Below, one piece after another: positions 26,363 to 36,071 of a stretch of DNA of 64,000 bases. The position numbers were made by a program, and so were the translations under genes. Source of the stretch: Paenibacillus lutrae (GTDB lineage Bacteria > Bacillota > Bacilli > Paenibacillales > NBRC-103111); NCBI RefSeq assembly GCF_009757775.1, contig NZ_RHLK01000003.1, positions 62,001 through 126,000 on the forward strand. The letters are read 5' to 3'. The first letter of the stretch is position 1. Each line of letters opens with the position of its first letter. The notes under the pieces were generated by a model. The model worked only from the letters and a program-made list of their open reading frames with translations, did not search any database and was not told where the DNA came from.

Positions 26363-26384
26363 GACGTTACCTCCTTTCGTGTGG

Positions 26385-26831
26385 TTAGGAATAAGACAGT
26401 CGGGTGTGTCGGTTTGTAGCAATCTCATCCAGCGCTTCTTGTTCTTTCTTAAGAACAAAGCTGCTGAATTGTTCATAGGCTTTATCTCTTGCTTTCGTCC
26501 ATACTTTTTCATCGACCATTTTGTCCGTTAAAACTTCCCGGTTTTGCGTAACTTGATACTGGGCCTTCGCAATATCACGGCGTTTGATAGCGATCAGCTG
26601 ATCAATGTGCTCCACATAATACTGCAGTTGTCTGATCTCAGACATTGAGACAGGACGTTCGGATGACTCCATCAGTTTTTCCTGGGCCTCACTCTTCATC
26701 CTCGTCAGATCATGAAGACTGCTTTCTTCTATATTCAGCCTGCCTATCGCCGAGGATAAATTCCATTCCGCCTGCGAGCGCTCATTATTTTTTAGATTAA
26801 CGATTTGTTGGAACGCATATTGAAATTTCAT
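26385..26831 (-). CDS. fliJ: Flagellar export ATPase stalk protein FliJ
   Basis: 148 residues, almost entirely predicted coiled coil, starting MKFQYAFQQIVNLKNNERSQ, the typical FliJ opening. It sits in the FliI hexamer like the gamma subunit of F1-ATPase and couples the ATPase to FlhA. It follows fliI by seven bases. Confidence 0.92.
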   Translation of the reverse strand: MKFQYAFQQIVNLKNNERSQAEWNLSSAIGRLNIEESSLHDLTRMKSEAQEKLMESSERPVSMSEIRQLQYYVEHIDQLIAIKRRDIAKAQYQVTQNREVLTDKMVDEKVWTKARDKAYEQFSSFVLKKEQEALDEIATNRHTRLSYS

Positions 26832-26838
26832 ATGACCC

Positions 26839-28170
26839 TCACCCTAAAGAAAATTGATGAATCAGGCGGTGCTGAGCTTCTTCCAATGTCACTTTCTCAT
26901 CCGTCTTCTGTTTTACATAATCAAGGATTGCATCCATATATTCGAGGGATAGATCAATTTCTTGATTTGAACCTCTCTGGTACGCCCCCAAATTAATCAA
27001 ATCTTCCGAATCTTTATAAACAGACATCATTCGTTTAAGATGCGCTGCTGCATCGAGCTGTTCGCGGGATACAATTTCTTTCATTACCCGGCTTACACTC
27101 GCCAGGACATTAATAGCAGGATACTGGCCTTTATTGGCGATATTCCGATCCAACACGATGTGACCATCTAGAATCCCCCGGACAGCATCCGCAATAGGTT
27201 CATTCATATCGTCCCCGTCTACAAGCACGGTGTAGAAAGCTGTGATAGAGCCTTTAAGCCCTGTACCCGATCGTTCAAGCAGTTTGGGCAGGAGGGCGAA
27301 AACGGAAGGCGTATACCCTCTCGTAGCAGGCGGTTCGCCAACAGCAAGCCCGACTTCCCGCTGAGCCATCGCAAAACGTGTGACAGAGTCCATCATCAGC
27401 ATGACGTTCAAACCGCGGTCACGGAAATATTCCGCAATACTCGTTGCGATAAAAGCGCCTTTGATCCTTACCATCGCCGGTTGATCAGACGTCGCTACGA
27501 TGACAACGGAACGCGCCAAACCTTCAGGACCCAGATCTTTTTCTACAAATTCGAGCACTTCGCGTCCCCGCTCGCCTATTAGAGCGATAACATTGACATC
27601 CGCCGAAGTATTCCGGGCAATCATTCCCAGCAGTGTGCTTTTACCTACCCCGGATCCGGCGAATATACCAACACGCTGGCCCTTGCCAACGGATAAAAGC
27701 CCATCGATGGCTCTTACACCTACACCAAGCGGTTCCTGAACACGCGGTCTTGAAAGCGGATTACTGGGTACATTGTTCGTAGACACCTGTGTCATCCTCG
27801 ATGGAAGAAACGAACCGTCAAGCGGCTGACCTAACCCGTCCAGAACTTTGCCTAGAAGTTCATGCCCTACTTGTACGCTAAGCGGCTTGCCTGTTCCGAC
27901 AACGTCGCATCCAGGTCCGATGGCTTCAAGTTCGCCAAGCGGCATTAGAATAACTTTGTTGCCCCGGAACCCCACGACTTCCGCCATTAACGGCCGGTTC
28001 GACTTATGGGGATAGATGTGGCACAACTCTCCGATACTGACATCCGGACCTTCGGATTCTACCGTCAAACCAATGACCTGGGTTACTTTACCGTTTACCC
28101 GAACGGGATCGATCTGCCGGAGATAGTCTGTATACTTGCCGGCGTTCGGGATCTGGGAAGACTGGCTCAT
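26839..28170 (-). CDS. fliI: Flagellum-specific export ATPase FliI
   Basis: 443 residues, F1-beta-like. Walker A is GIFAGSGVGKSTLLGMIAR; IALIGERGREVLEFVE and the Walker B region LNVMLMMDSVTRFAMAQREV follow, with TRGYTPSVFALLPKLLERSG further on. It energises and prepares substrates for flagellar type III export. It overlaps fliH, its regulator, by four bases (ATGA). Confidence 0.97.
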   Translation of the reverse strand: MSQSSQIPNAGKYTDYLRQIDPVRVNGKVTQVIGLTVESEGPDVSIGELCHIYPHKSNRPLMAEVVGFRGNKVILMPLGELEAIGPGCDVVGTGKPLSVQVGHELLGKVLDGLGQPLDGSFLPSRMTQVSTNNVPSNPLSRPRVQEPLGVGVRAIDGLLSVGKGQRVGIFAGSGVGKSTLLGMIARNTSADVNVIALIGERGREVLEFVEKDLGPEGLARSVVIVATSDQPAMVRIKGAFIATSIAEYFRDRGLNVMLMMDSVTRFAMAQREVGLAVGEPPATRGYTPSVFALLPKLLERSGTGLKGSITAFYTVLVDGDDMNEPIADAVRGILDGHIVLDRNIANKGQYPAINVLASVSRVMKEIVSREQLDAAAHLKRMMSVYKDSEDLINLGAYQRGSNQEIDLSLEYMDAILDYVKQKTDEKVTLEEAQHRLIHQFSLG

Positions 28171-29000
28171 GTTTCATCACCTTCACCGTGAAGAGCAATG
28201 CGCTGCAGAGCGATTTTGATCTCGTGCAGTTGTGTATCAATTCTGGCATCAATGCTTCCAAAAGTGGATCGTACTACACAGCCTTGATCCTGCACGCTCG
28301 CATCGGGTATGATTTGCAGTTCTGCCTGAGAATCAATCGATGATAACAGCTCTTCTCTTGCATCTTGGATATAGGAGAATTGTTTAGGCGCGACACAAAG
28401 CGTAATTACGCCCGTTTCTTTACGCCTTGAGAGTACACTTCGGATCGTATCCAGCACCCAATCGGGAGTAAGCGTGAGCTGCTTGGAAATAATTTTTTCA
28501 GCAATCGAACAGCTGAGTTCAATCAGAAAAGGCTCCGATTCCTGAATGATTTGTTGTTTGACCTGATAAGCCTGCTGTAAAACGTTCTGAGCTTCTTGAA
28601 GCATTTCAGCATGCTGCTCATGGATATCTTCCTGAGCTTTCATTAACCCATCTTTGTAACCCGTGTCATAACCAGTCTCTCTGGATGCTTCGAATTGTTG
28701 TTCATCTTCTTCACGCCGCTGGTTCCACCATGCTTCAATCTCGGCTTCCGCTTGACTTCTAAGTTCGGATGTTTCCTGAAAAGCTTCCTGGATTTGAGTC
28801 TGAGCAAACGATTCAGCATCGCTTATGATTTGCCGCTTTAAAGCTTCCGCTTCACTAATCACAGCTTCTTCTTCTGGCGTAAATCCCGATGCCTCATCTT
28901 CAAAATGTGCAGACGGGAAAGACAATGGTTTAACCGGTACTTGAAAAGCCTTGGATTGTTCAGCAGGTACATAATGGGCAGGTTTAAGGATATTAGACAA
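28167..29000 (-). CDS. fliH: Flagellar export ATPase regulator FliH
   Basis: 277 residues. N-terminal MSNILKPAHYVPAEQ, a very long Glu/Gln-rich coiled coil (about 45-160), and a C-terminal FliI-binding domain (SCSIAEKIISKQLTLTPDWV to CVVRSTFGSIDARIDTQL). I chose a TTG start at 29000, ten bases after GGAGGA, which gives the family's normal MSN opening. The GTG at 29021 would overlap that binding site. It overlaps the fliG stop by eight bases. Confidence 0.92.
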   Translation of the reverse strand: MSNILKPAHYVPAEQSKAFQVPVKPLSFPSAHFEDEASGFTPEEEAVISEAEALKRQIISDAESFAQTQIQEAFQETSELRSQAEAEIEAWWNQRREEDEQQFEASRETGYDTGYKDGLMKAQEDIHEQHAEMLQEAQNVLQQAYQVKQQIIQESEPFLIELSCSIAEKIISKQLTLTPDWVLDTIRSVLSRRKETGVITLCVAPKQFSYIQDAREELLSSIDSQAELQIIPDASVQDQGCVVRSTFGSIDARIDTQLHEIKIALQRIALHGEGDET

Positions 29001-30012
29001 TAATATCGTCTCCTCCACCACGCGCGATTATAATCTCGCCCGCTTCTTCTAAGCGACGAATAGTAGATACGATTCGAGTCTGAGCTTCTTCCACATCCCG
29101 CAAACGTACCGGGCCCATAAATTCCATCTCTTCTCTGAATGTTTCCGACATCCGTTTGGACATATTGCGGAATATTGCTTCGCGGACTTCTTCGCTGGCC
29201 ACTTTGAGTGCAAGCTGCAAATCCGCATTCTCAATGTCGCGAATAATTCGCTGAATAGAACGGTTATCCACATTGACGATATCTTCGAATACGAACATCC
29301 GCTTCTTAATTTCTTCAGCAAGCTCCGGATCTTGAATTTCGAGTGAGTCGAGAATGGTACGTTCCGTCCCACGGTCAACCCCGTTCAGAATCTGTACGAT
29401 TGAGGAAATACCTCCGGCTGAAGTGTAGTCTTGCGTTACGGTAGCCGATAATTTCTGTTCCAGAATCCGCTCCACTTGACTAATGACTTCGGGTGATGTG
29501 CTGTCCATGAGCGCAATCCTCTTCGCTACATCTGCCTGCTTTTCTTGTGGAAGTGACGATAAGATAATGGATGCTTGTTCAGATTGCAGGTAAGAAAGGA
29601 CCAGTGCGATCGTTTGTGAATTCTCGTTCTGGATAAAGTTCAAGATTTGTGCGGGATCTGCTTTTCTTGCAAAATCAAAGGGTCTGACCTGCAGATTAGC
29701 TGTTAGGCGATTAATGATATCGACTGCCCGATTGGATCCGAGCGCTTTCTCAAGGATCTCTTTCGCATATGCGATACCGCCTTGGGAAATATATTCCTGT
29801 GCACGGCATATTTGATGAAACTCACCTAGAATGGAATCCTTCTCAATCGCATCCACTTTTCTCACATTAGCAATTTCCAGTGTCAGCTGTTCGATTTCAT
29901 CCTCACGCAAATGTTTGAATATTTGAGCGGAAACTTCCGGCCCTAAACTGATTAGTAAGATAGCCGCTTTTTGCCGGCCTGTTAATCCCTGCTGATATGC
30001 TGCTCTTGCCAA
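28993..30012 (-). CDS. fliG: Flagellar motor switch protein FliG
   Basis: 339 residues, normal length. LTGRQKAAILLISLGPEVSA opens the FliF-binding N domain; a central ARM domain has LQSEQASIILSSLPQEKQAD; the C-terminal torque helix region contains EDIVNVDNRSIQRIIRDIEN. FliG converts stator ion flow into rotation. It starts at TTG seven bases after GAGGTG. Confidence 0.97.
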   Translation of the reverse strand: MARAAYQQGLTGRQKAAILLISLGPEVSAQIFKHLREDEIEQLTLEIANVRKVDAIEKDSILGEFHQICRAQEYISQGGIAYAKEILEKALGSNRAVDIINRLTANLQVRPFDFARKADPAQILNFIQNENSQTIALVLSYLQSEQASIILSSLPQEKQADVAKRIALMDSTSPEVISQVERILEQKLSATVTQDYTSAGGISSIVQILNGVDRGTERTILDSLEIQDPELAEEIKKRMFVFEDIVNVDNRSIQRIIRDIENADLQLALKVASEEVREAIFRNMSKRMSETFREEMEFMGPVRLRDVEEAQTRIVSTIRRLEEAGEIIIARGGGDDIIV

Positions 30013-30024
30013 TCACTCACACCT

Positions 30025-31596
30025 CTATTCATCGACAAGCCATGTCCGTAACAAATTAACGAATTCATCCGGTTTCTTTTTGGCTAATGTCTCTAATTGC
30101 TTGCGCACCTGGTTCTCGTTCGATGCGTTCTCAATATCAATGGTCGGGTACTCTACCTTAGCAGGTGCAAGATCCAATTCTTCTTCTTCCGCCGCTTTTT
30201 TCTTTCTTCGAATCGCATACATGCCGAGCGCACCTAACAGCAAGGCAGCAAGTCCGATTCCGCCATACATCAAATAATTGTTCCAATCCGTTCCGGTTAA
30301 GCCCGGCTGTGCCGCAAAACTCTGAGGAGTAACGGTTACTCTTCCTCTAATCTGATCGGCTGTATATTCTTGTTTGTTATCGGCCAGCGCCGTCCGTACG
30401 ATATTCGCCATCTGATCTGTAATCAATCTTTGTAAATTATCATTTGCAGCCTGATCTCTGCCTGTGGAATCAAACGCAATGTTAATACCCAAATCTTTGA
30501 CTACATAAGGTGTCTGGATAATGTCATTCGTGATTTTATTCACTTCGTAATTAACCGTTTTGGAGCTTTCCTCCGAATTAGCGTTTCCGGAACCAGCTGC
30601 CCCCGGGTAGCCCGGTACATCGGTTTGTCCTGTTCCGGCAACTCCTCCGGCGGCCCCGCCAGCACTGGTTGAGCTTTTACTTGATTCCTGAGTGGAAATT
30701 TCCAGCCCTCTGTTATCTTGAACGTTCGGAGCTGTTACAAGCTGCTCGACCGATTTCTTCTGATCGAAGTTCATTGTCGAGAATACACTCACGACCGCTT
30801 TATCAGCGCCAAGCATTTTATTCAGCAGATTCGTTACACTGCTTTGAACTTTCGCTTCAAACTTACGCTCAATTTCAAGATGGCTCTGAGCCAGATTCGA
30901 AGACTGTCCCATGTTCGATTCTTTGGAAAAAGCAAGGAACTGACCGTACTGGTCAGAAATTGTAATATTCTGGATCGGCAAGTTCCTCACGCTATGAGAA
31001 ACCAAATTGTAAATGGTATCAACCTGAGCTTGATCCAGTGTATATCCTTTTTTAACGTTCAGCATGACGGAAGCAGTAGCTTCTTGTTTCTCTTTGGCAA
31101 GAAAAACGGTTTCGTCCGGCATCGAAATCAAGACTTTTGATTTCTCAATCGATTGATTCGAGTTAATCAACTGCTGGAGTTCGCCTTGTACAGCACTTAA
31201 ATGTTTGACTCTAAACTCGTTATCCGTCATTCCGAATGCACTATCGGTAGCGAAAGACTCATATCCGATTGAGCTGCCTTTGTTAAGGCCTTGCGACTCA
31301 ACCCCCAGCTTGACGCTGGCTACTTCGCTCTTCGGCACTTCGATGCTTTTCCCATCCGGGCTCAGTACATATGGAATAGCTGCCGTATCCAAGTACCCTT
31401 TGATCGCAGCTGCGTCAGCCGGTTGCAAGTCCGTATAAGCGAGTGCATATTCTGTCTTGGCCAGATTGTAACTGATGATTCCAATCGTCAGAATCAGAAC
31501 GACCAACGTGCCGATGAAAGCAAGTTTTGTCGTTTTATTATATTGATTCCAATATTGTTTGGCCTTCTCCCAATACTGGAGCAATCTTTCGTTCAC
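30025..31596 (-). CDS. fliF: Flagellar MS-ring protein FliF
   Basis: 523 residues with two membrane helices (LAFIGTLVVLILTIGIISYN near residue 30 and YGGIGLAALLLGALGMYAI near 440) flanking the periplasmic-side ring-building motifs (YTDLQPADAAAIKGYLD, VTNLLNKMLGADKAVVSV). A Gly/Ser-rich insertion lies around residue 320. The C-terminal tail (QVRKQLETLAKKKPDEFVNL) binds FliG. It starts at GTG after GGGGTGACATT. FliF is the platform on which the motor assembles. Confidence 0.97.
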   Translation of the reverse strand: MNERLLQYWEKAKQYWNQYNKTTKLAFIGTLVVLILTIGIISYNLAKTEYALAYTDLQPADAAAIKGYLDTAAIPYVLSPDGKSIEVPKSEVASVKLGVESQGLNKGSSIGYESFATDSAFGMTDNEFRVKHLSAVQGELQQLINSNQSIEKSKVLISMPDETVFLAKEKQEATASVMLNVKKGYTLDQAQVDTIYNLVSHSVRNLPIQNITISDQYGQFLAFSKESNMGQSSNLAQSHLEIERKFEAKVQSSVTNLLNKMLGADKAVVSVFSTMNFDQKKSVEQLVTAPNVQDNRGLEISTQESSKSSTSAGGAAGGVAGTGQTDVPGYPGAAGSGNANSEESSKTVNYEVNKITNDIIQTPYVVKDLGINIAFDSTGRDQAANDNLQRLITDQMANIVRTALADNKQEYTADQIRGRVTVTPQSFAAQPGLTGTDWNNYLMYGGIGLAALLLGALGMYAIRRKKKAAEEEELDLAPAKVEYPTIDIENASNENQVRKQLETLAKKKPDEFVNLLRTWLVDE

Positions 31597-31642
31597 AATG
31601 TCACCCCATCCGATTCAATCAATGTCCTCACGTGGCCGTCTG

Positions 31643-31954
31643 TTATAACTGCATCCGCATGATTTCCTGATAAGCTTCCATCGCTTTATTGCGCACCTGT
31701 ACGGTGAACTCCAAACCGAGTGATGCTTTCTCGGATGCGATCATCAATTGATGGACGTCCGATAACTCCCCTTTGGCAAACTGCTGGTTCAACTTGTCAA
31801 CGGCCTGCTGGTCACCATTCAATCCGTTAATGGCATTATTCAGAAATGAAGAAAATTGATTCGTCACATCTGATGCACTTACTGTCTGGCTTACAGCCGG
31901 CTGTTTTAGATTGCCTACCGGACTAAATGCGTTCAAATAGGTATTGTTAATCAA
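31643..31954 (-). CDS. fliE: Hook-basal body MS ring-rod junction protein FliE
   Basis: 103 residues. The C-terminal signature GELSDVHQLMIASEKASLGL plus TVQVRNKAMEAYQEIMRMQL is diagnostic. FliE joins the FliF ring to the rod and is the first exported subunit. It begins with a TTG eight bases after AAAGGGG; no in-frame ATG lies nearby. Confidence 0.95.
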   Translation of the reverse strand: MINNTYLNAFSPVGNLKQPAVSQTVSASDVTNQFSSFLNNAINGLNGDQQAVDKLNQQFAKGELSDVHQLMIASEKASLGLEFTVQVRNKAMEAYQEIMRMQL

Positions 31955-31975
31955 ATGAATATCCCCTTTGTGCTA

Positions 31976-32425
31976 TTATCTGCCAATTTCGAGCGCCTTC
32001 ATGATCATACTCTTGCTTGCATTGAGCGCAGTCACGTTTGCTTCGTAAGAACGGGTTGCTGAGATCATATCAATCATTTCTTTCGCAACGTCTACATTCG
32101 GCATCATGACGTATCCGTCTTGGTTTGCATCAGGATGAGTCGGATTGTACACTTGCTTGAATGGTGTTGTATCTCCGGTAATGCTGGATACCCGAACCCC
32201 TTGTCCGGTTCCATCGGTCATTGCCGTGTTCAACATTTGCGCAAAGGAAGGCTGCCCTTTCGGTTCAACGGATACGACTTTTCTCTGATATGGCGTCCAT
32301 TGCCCGTCTACAAAAGAAGCTCTCGTTGTATCCGCATTAGCAATGTTGGAGGAAATAACATCCATCCTCAATCGTTGAGCCGTCAAAGCCGATGAACTGA
32401 TGTCAAAACTGTTCGTTATTCTCAT
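31976..32425 (-). CDS. flgC: Flagellar proximal rod protein FlgC
   Basis: 149 residues. N-terminal ITNSFDISSSALTAQRLRMD and VISSNIANADTTR, plus C-terminal VDVAKEMIDMISATRSYEAN, are the FlgC pattern. It forms the proximal rod with FlgB and FliE. It follows flgB by three bases. Confidence 0.96.
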   Translation of the reverse strand: MRITNSFDISSSALTAQRLRMDVISSNIANADTTRASFVDGQWTPYQRKVVSVEPKGQPSFAQMLNTAMTDGTGQGVRVSSITGDTTPFKQVYNPTHPDANQDGYVMMPNVDVAKEMIDMISATRSYEANVTALNASKSMIMKALEIGR

Positions 32426-32428
32426 CTG

Positions 32429-32842
32429 TTACCTTCTCCCATCCATGGCGATTTTAAGCTTGCGGAACTCGTTGCTCATCTCTTGTATGATCGTGTTGTA
32501 TTTTAGCTGATTTTTGGCCATCAATGACATCTCGTAGTCCATGTCGACATTGTTTAAATTGTTGTTCATAACGGACGTCTGCCCTGTTTCAACTATTGGA
32601 TTAGCGGGTAAGTTGGTATTGGGCGGGATTCTGAAATGTTTCGAATTTGTACGAACGCCTTCCAAAACTGGCTGTGAACCATTCATTGTCCCTTTCAGCA
32701 GTTCTTCGAACACAACGTCTGACCTTTTAAAATGAGGAGTGTCGGCGTTGGCCACGTTGTTAGCAATCACACGCTGCCGGAGTGCGGATGCATCTAATGA
32801 TTTCTCCATCCACTGAAACCCGGTCTGATTTAGCAAAAACAT
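32429..32842 (-). CDS. flgB: Flagellar proximal rod protein FlgB (first gene of fla/che operon)
   Basis: 137 residues beginning MFLLNQTGFQWMEKSLDASA, then RQRVIANNVANADTPHFKR, and ending with YEMSLMAKNQLKYNTIIQEM; all typical. I chose the ATG at 32842 after AAGGTGGGG. A GTG 18 codons upstream follows AGGAGG at only three bases and would add residues without homology. No gene or strong SigA/SigD promoter is evident in 32843-32995, although the upstream terminator implies one there. Confidence 0.94.
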   Translation of the reverse strand: MFLLNQTGFQWMEKSLDASALRQRVIANNVANADTPHFKRSDVVFEELLKGTMNGSQPVLEGVRTNSKHFRIPPNTNLPANPIVETGQTSVMNNNLNNVDMDYEMSLMAKNQLKYNTIIQEMSNEFRKLKIAMDGRR

Positions 32843-32995
32843 GGTTACCCCACCTTCGTTATCTTTATGAAACTTTATTCCATAACGAAACTTCACATTC
32901 CTCCTAACTTCGACACAAGAATATTCAGAGTGTATACATTATGTAGAATAATGTTGCTAAAATTATCATGAAGAAAACAATGGAAATAGACAATA

Positions 32996-33030
32996 AGAAA
33001 AAAGCCCTATCTTTAGGAGAAAGGGCTTTG
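32996..33030 (-). terminator. Terminator after codY
   Basis: On the minus strand AAAGCCCT pairs with AGGGCTTT around a 12-base loop and is followed by TTTTCTTATT. It lies about 30 bases after the codY stop and separates the hslV-hslU-codY transcript from flgB. Confidence 0.85.
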
Positions 33031-33061
33031 TTTTGCACGAAGTAAAACTATGAGAATTTTG

Positions 33062-33847
33062 TTACATTTTGGATTTCACTTGATCAATAGCACGCATAAG
33101 CTGGTCGTTCAATATGCGAATGTACGTTCCTTTCATGCCAAGCGAACGAGTTTCGATGACTCCAGCACTTTCCAACTTTCGTAGAGCATTTACAATAACG
33201 GAACGAGTGATTCCAACACGGTCTGCAATTTTGCTCGCCACGAGAAGTCCTTCTTTTCCTTCTAGTTCTTCAAAAATATGCTCTACAGCTTCCAGCTCAC
33301 TGAAAGAAAGCGATCCGATTGCTACCTGTACAACCGCTTTACTTCTAGCTTCCTGCTCCACTTCTTCTGCACGCATATGGAGAATTTCCATCGCCACAAC
33401 AGTTGATCCATATTCTGCCAAAATCAGATCATCATCGATAAATTCAGAATGGGTCCGACATAGGACCAAAGTCCCTAGTCTGTCTCCCCCTCCTAAAATA
33501 GGTACAATGGTGAAGTGGGTATATTCTCTCAAAATTTTCATTTCTTCTACAAATGTCGGAAACATTTCTACCGCTTCTTTATCCGAAGTCGTTTCATCCG
33601 CCCGTAATAAAAAATGATTGAATTCGGAAGAAAAACGGCGATCTTCCTCTACAATACGGTTTAATGCCGATGCCGGGAGTTCATTGGTGGTAGCGAAGCC
33701 CAGAATTTTACCGCGCCTGCTGGCGACGTAAACATTCGCGTGAATCGTATCACGAAGTACCTCGGCCATATCCATAAAACTGACGGCGCTTACTGCTTCT
33801 TTCTGCAGCAAACGGTTCAGCCTTCTCGTCTTATTCAACAAGGTCAT
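33062..33847 (-). CDS. codY: GTP- and branched-chain amino acid-sensing repressor CodY
   Basis: 261 residues, the usual length. The GAF ligand-binding domain (1-150) includes NVYVASRRGKILGFATTNEL; the C-terminal winged helix carries GLLVASKIADRVGITRSVIV and NALRKLESAGVIETRSLGMK. It represses nutrient-scavenging, competence and, in B. subtilis, flagellar genes when GTP and branched-chain amino acids are abundant. GGAGGCTAGCCA precedes the ATG. It follows hslU, as in B. subtilis. Confidence 0.97.
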   Translation of the reverse strand: MTLLNKTRRLNRLLQKEAVSAVSFMDMAEVLRDTIHANVYVASRRGKILGFATTNELPASALNRIVEEDRRFSSEFNHFLLRADETTSDKEAVEMFPTFVEEMKILREYTHFTIVPILGGGDRLGTLVLCRTHSEFIDDDLILAEYGSTVVAMEILHMRAEEVEQEARSKAVVQVAIGSLSFSELEAVEHIFEELEGKEGLLVASKIADRVGITRSVIVNALRKLESAGVIETRSLGMKGTYIRILNDQLMRAIDQVKSKM

Positions 33848-33907
33848 TGGCTAGCCTCCTACAATCATACAAAAGAATCACAAACCGAAGACCATACGCC
33901 ATCCGGT

Positions 33908-35308
33908 TTATAAAATATATTGGCTTAAATCGCGGTTCCGGACGATATCGCCCAGCTTCTCACGAACATATTCCGGTGTTATAACGATCTCTTCCAGACT
34001 AAGCTCCGGTGCCTCGAAAGACAAATCTTCCAGAAGCTTCTCCAGAATAGTATGGAGTCTGCGCGCTCCTATATTTTCTGTGCTCTGATTTACATCTACT
34101 GCAATCCGTGCAATTTCTTCAATGGCAGCCTCACTGAACTCCACTTTGATGCCCTCGGTTTCAAGTAAAGCCGTATACTGCTTCGTCAGAGCGTTTTTAG
34201 GCTCTTTCAGAATCAGCACAAAATCATCAAGCGTCAAATTACTGAGCTCAACCCGAATCGGAAAACGCCCCTGCAGTTCCGGAATCAAATCGGAAGGTTT
34301 GGAAACATGAAAAGCACCTGCGGCTATAAACAGCACGTAGTCGGTTTTAACGGGGCCGTATTTGGTCATAACCGTAGAACCTTCCACGATAGGCAGAATG
34401 TCCCTCTGGACGCCCTCACGGGACACATCCGGGCCTCCGCTGCCGCGTCCGCCACCCGCTATTTTATCAATCTCATCCAGGAAGATGATACCGGATTGCT
34501 CCGCTCTTTGGACTGATTCCTGTACCACTTCATCCATATCAATTAATTTCTGCGCCTCGTCTTGTGTCAGGACTTTACGGGCTTCCTTGACCGGAAGCTT
34601 GCGCTTCTTCGTCTTTTTGGGCAATAAGCTGCCAAACATCTCCTGCATGTTCATGCCGGCCTGATCATTGCCTTGACCGGATAACATATCCAGCATCGAA
34701 GGAGAATTATCTTCCACGTCCACTTCAATCATCACATTCTCGAGTTCGCCGCGCTTTAACTGCTCCATGATTTGCGAACGTTTAGTGGCAAGAGCCGGGT
34801 CCTTGTCTTCTTCATCCGGTTCAGGCTGCGACTGCTGATTGCCGAAGAACATTTCAAGCGGGTTGCGCTGGAACTTCTGCCGGGCTGCGCTGGGAGCTAG
34901 AATCGCCACCAGACGCTCATTGGCAAGCTCCTCCGCCTTGTCCTTGACCTTCTCGGTCCGCTCACTTTTAACCATACGAATAGACGTCTCCACGAGATCA
35001 CGGACCATCGATTCCACATCACGGCCCACATAACCGACCTCTGTGAATTTTGTAGCCTCCAGCTTGACGAAAGGAGCGCCTACAAGCTTGGCCAGGCGGC
35101 GCGCTATCTCTGTCTTACCGACACCTGTCGGCCCGATCATCAGAATATTCTTCGGAACAATTTCATCACGCATGGACTCATCAAGTCTGCTGCGGCGGTA
35201 GCGGTTGCGCAGGGCAACCGCTACCGATTTCTTAGCCTGCTTCTGGCCGACAATATAGCGGTCCAATTCCTGAACGATTTGTCTTGGAGTAAGTGAGCTT
35301 GTGCTCAA
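33908..35308 (-). CDS. hslU: HslU (ClpY) unfoldase ATPase of the HslUV protease
   Basis: 466 residues: AAA+ ATPase with [20 protein letters not shown], Walker [18 protein letters not shown], pore loop [16 protein letters not shown], an intermediate I-domain (about 110-240), Walker [15 protein letters not shown], and sensor 2 near [20 protein letters not shown]. It feeds unfolded proteins to HslV. It starts at TTG after AAGGAGGGG. Confidence 0.97.
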   Translation of the reverse strand: MSTSSLTPRQIVQELDRYIVGQKQAKKSVAVALRNRYRRSRLDESMRDEIVPKNILMIGPTGVGKTEIARRLAKLVGAPFVKLEATKFTEVGYVGRDVESMVRDLVETSIRMVKSERTEKVKDKAEELANERLVAILAPSAARQKFQRNPLEMFFGNQQSQPEPDEEDKDPALATKRSQIMEQLKRGELENVMIEVDVEDNSPSMLDMLSGQGNDQAGMNMQEMFGSLLPKKTKKRKLPVKEARKVLTQDEAQKLIDMDEVVQESVQRAEQSGIIFLDEIDKIAGGGRGSGGPDVSREGVQRDILPIVEGSTVMTKYGPVKTDYVLFIAAGAFHVSKPSDLIPELQGRFPIRVELSNLTLDDFVLILKEPKNALTKQYTALLETEGIKVEFSEAAIEEIARIAVDVNQSTENIGARRLHTILEKLLEDLSFEAPELSLEEIVITPEYVREKLGDIVRNRDLSQYIL

Positions 35309-35389
35309 ATGAACCCCTCCTTCATGATTACTTGTTCCACTTCGATGCGCCGGCAGACCGCATACGAATGCTTCTGGTCCCGGCAGTAC

Positions 35390-35941
35390 CTATATTTCTT
35401 CCACGATAATATTGTGGTTCGTATAAACGCATATGTCAGCGGCCATTTCAAGGGCGGCTTTTGCGATTTCCGTCGGGTTCATTTCTGGAGCATACCTGGA
35501 CAACGCCCGTCCTGCCGCCAGAGCAAAACTTCCGCCTGAACCAATCGCTACGATTCCGTCATCCGGTTCAATAATTTCACCGTTACCGGATATAAGCAGC
35601 AGCCCGGATTCATCCATTACGATCATCATTGCTTCCAGTTTACGCAGCACACGGTCAGAACGCCATTCCTTTGCCAGTTCTACTGCCGCCCGCTGAAGAT
35701 TGCCGTGATGTTCCTCCAGTTTACCTTCAAACTTCTCAAACAAAGTAATCGCATCCGCAACAGAACCCGCGAAGCCGGAAATGACTTTGCCCCGGTATAA
35801 CCTGCGGACCTTCTTGGCGGTATTCTTCATAATCATACTGTTACCGAAGGTCACCTGGCCATCGCCTGCAATCGCACCCCGCCCATCCTTACGGATGGCA
35901 AAAATAGTCGTTGCATGAAATGTAGCATTCGTAGGATCCAT
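35390..35941 (-). CDS. hslV: HslV (ClpQ) peptidase subunit
   Basis: 183 residues, an Ntn-hydrolase. The conserved start of the mature enzyme is [20 protein letters not shown] at residue 11; [19 protein letters not shown] and [20 protein letters not shown] follow. GAGGGGTGACTT precedes the ATG, so ten residues ([10 protein letters not shown]) precede the presumed Thr nucleophile. B. subtilis ClpQ instead starts MSSFHATTIF and is reported to use an N-terminal Ser. Here no Ser is present in the leader, which suggests processing to Thr or a different nucleophile. Confidence 0.95.
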   Translation of the reverse strand: MDPTNATFHATTIFAIRKDGRGAIAGDGQVTFGNSMIMKNTAKKVRRLYRGKVISGFAGSVADAITLFEKFEGKLEEHHGNLQRAAVELAKEWRSDRVLRKLEAMMIVMDESGLLLISGNGEIIEPDDGIVAIGSGGSFALAAGRALSRYAPEMNPTEIAKAALEMAADICVYTNHNIIVEEI

Positions 35942-35996
35942 AAGTCACCCCTCAATTCTTTCCTGTACAGCCTGCATTTAGCAGAGCGGAAAATAA

Positions 35997-36031
35997 GAAG
36001 CAGCAGCAAAAGGTCGTTTTGATGCTGCTTC
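35997..36031 (-). other. Strong hairpin between trmFO and hslV
   Basis: GAAGCAGCA pairs perfectly with TGCTGCTTC, extended inside by AAAA/TTTT around a short loop. On the minus strand it is followed by TTATTTTCC, a weak T-run. It could terminate the topA-trmFO transcript or form the 5' end of the hslV transcript, because a candidate promoter lies just upstream. It occupies the place where B. subtilis has codV/xerC. Confidence 0.55.
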
Positions 36032-36043
36032 CATTGTTAATTT

Positions 36044-36071
36044 CATATATAGGCACATTCAAAGCGTTCAA
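36044..36071 (-). promoter_or_regulatory. Candidate SigA promoter for hslV-hslU-codY
   Basis: On the minus strand TTGAAC is followed after 16 bases by TATATG. Transcription would start just before the hairpin at 35997-36031, giving a roughly 95-base leader for hslV. Spacing is slightly short, so this is a moderate call. Confidence 0.35.
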
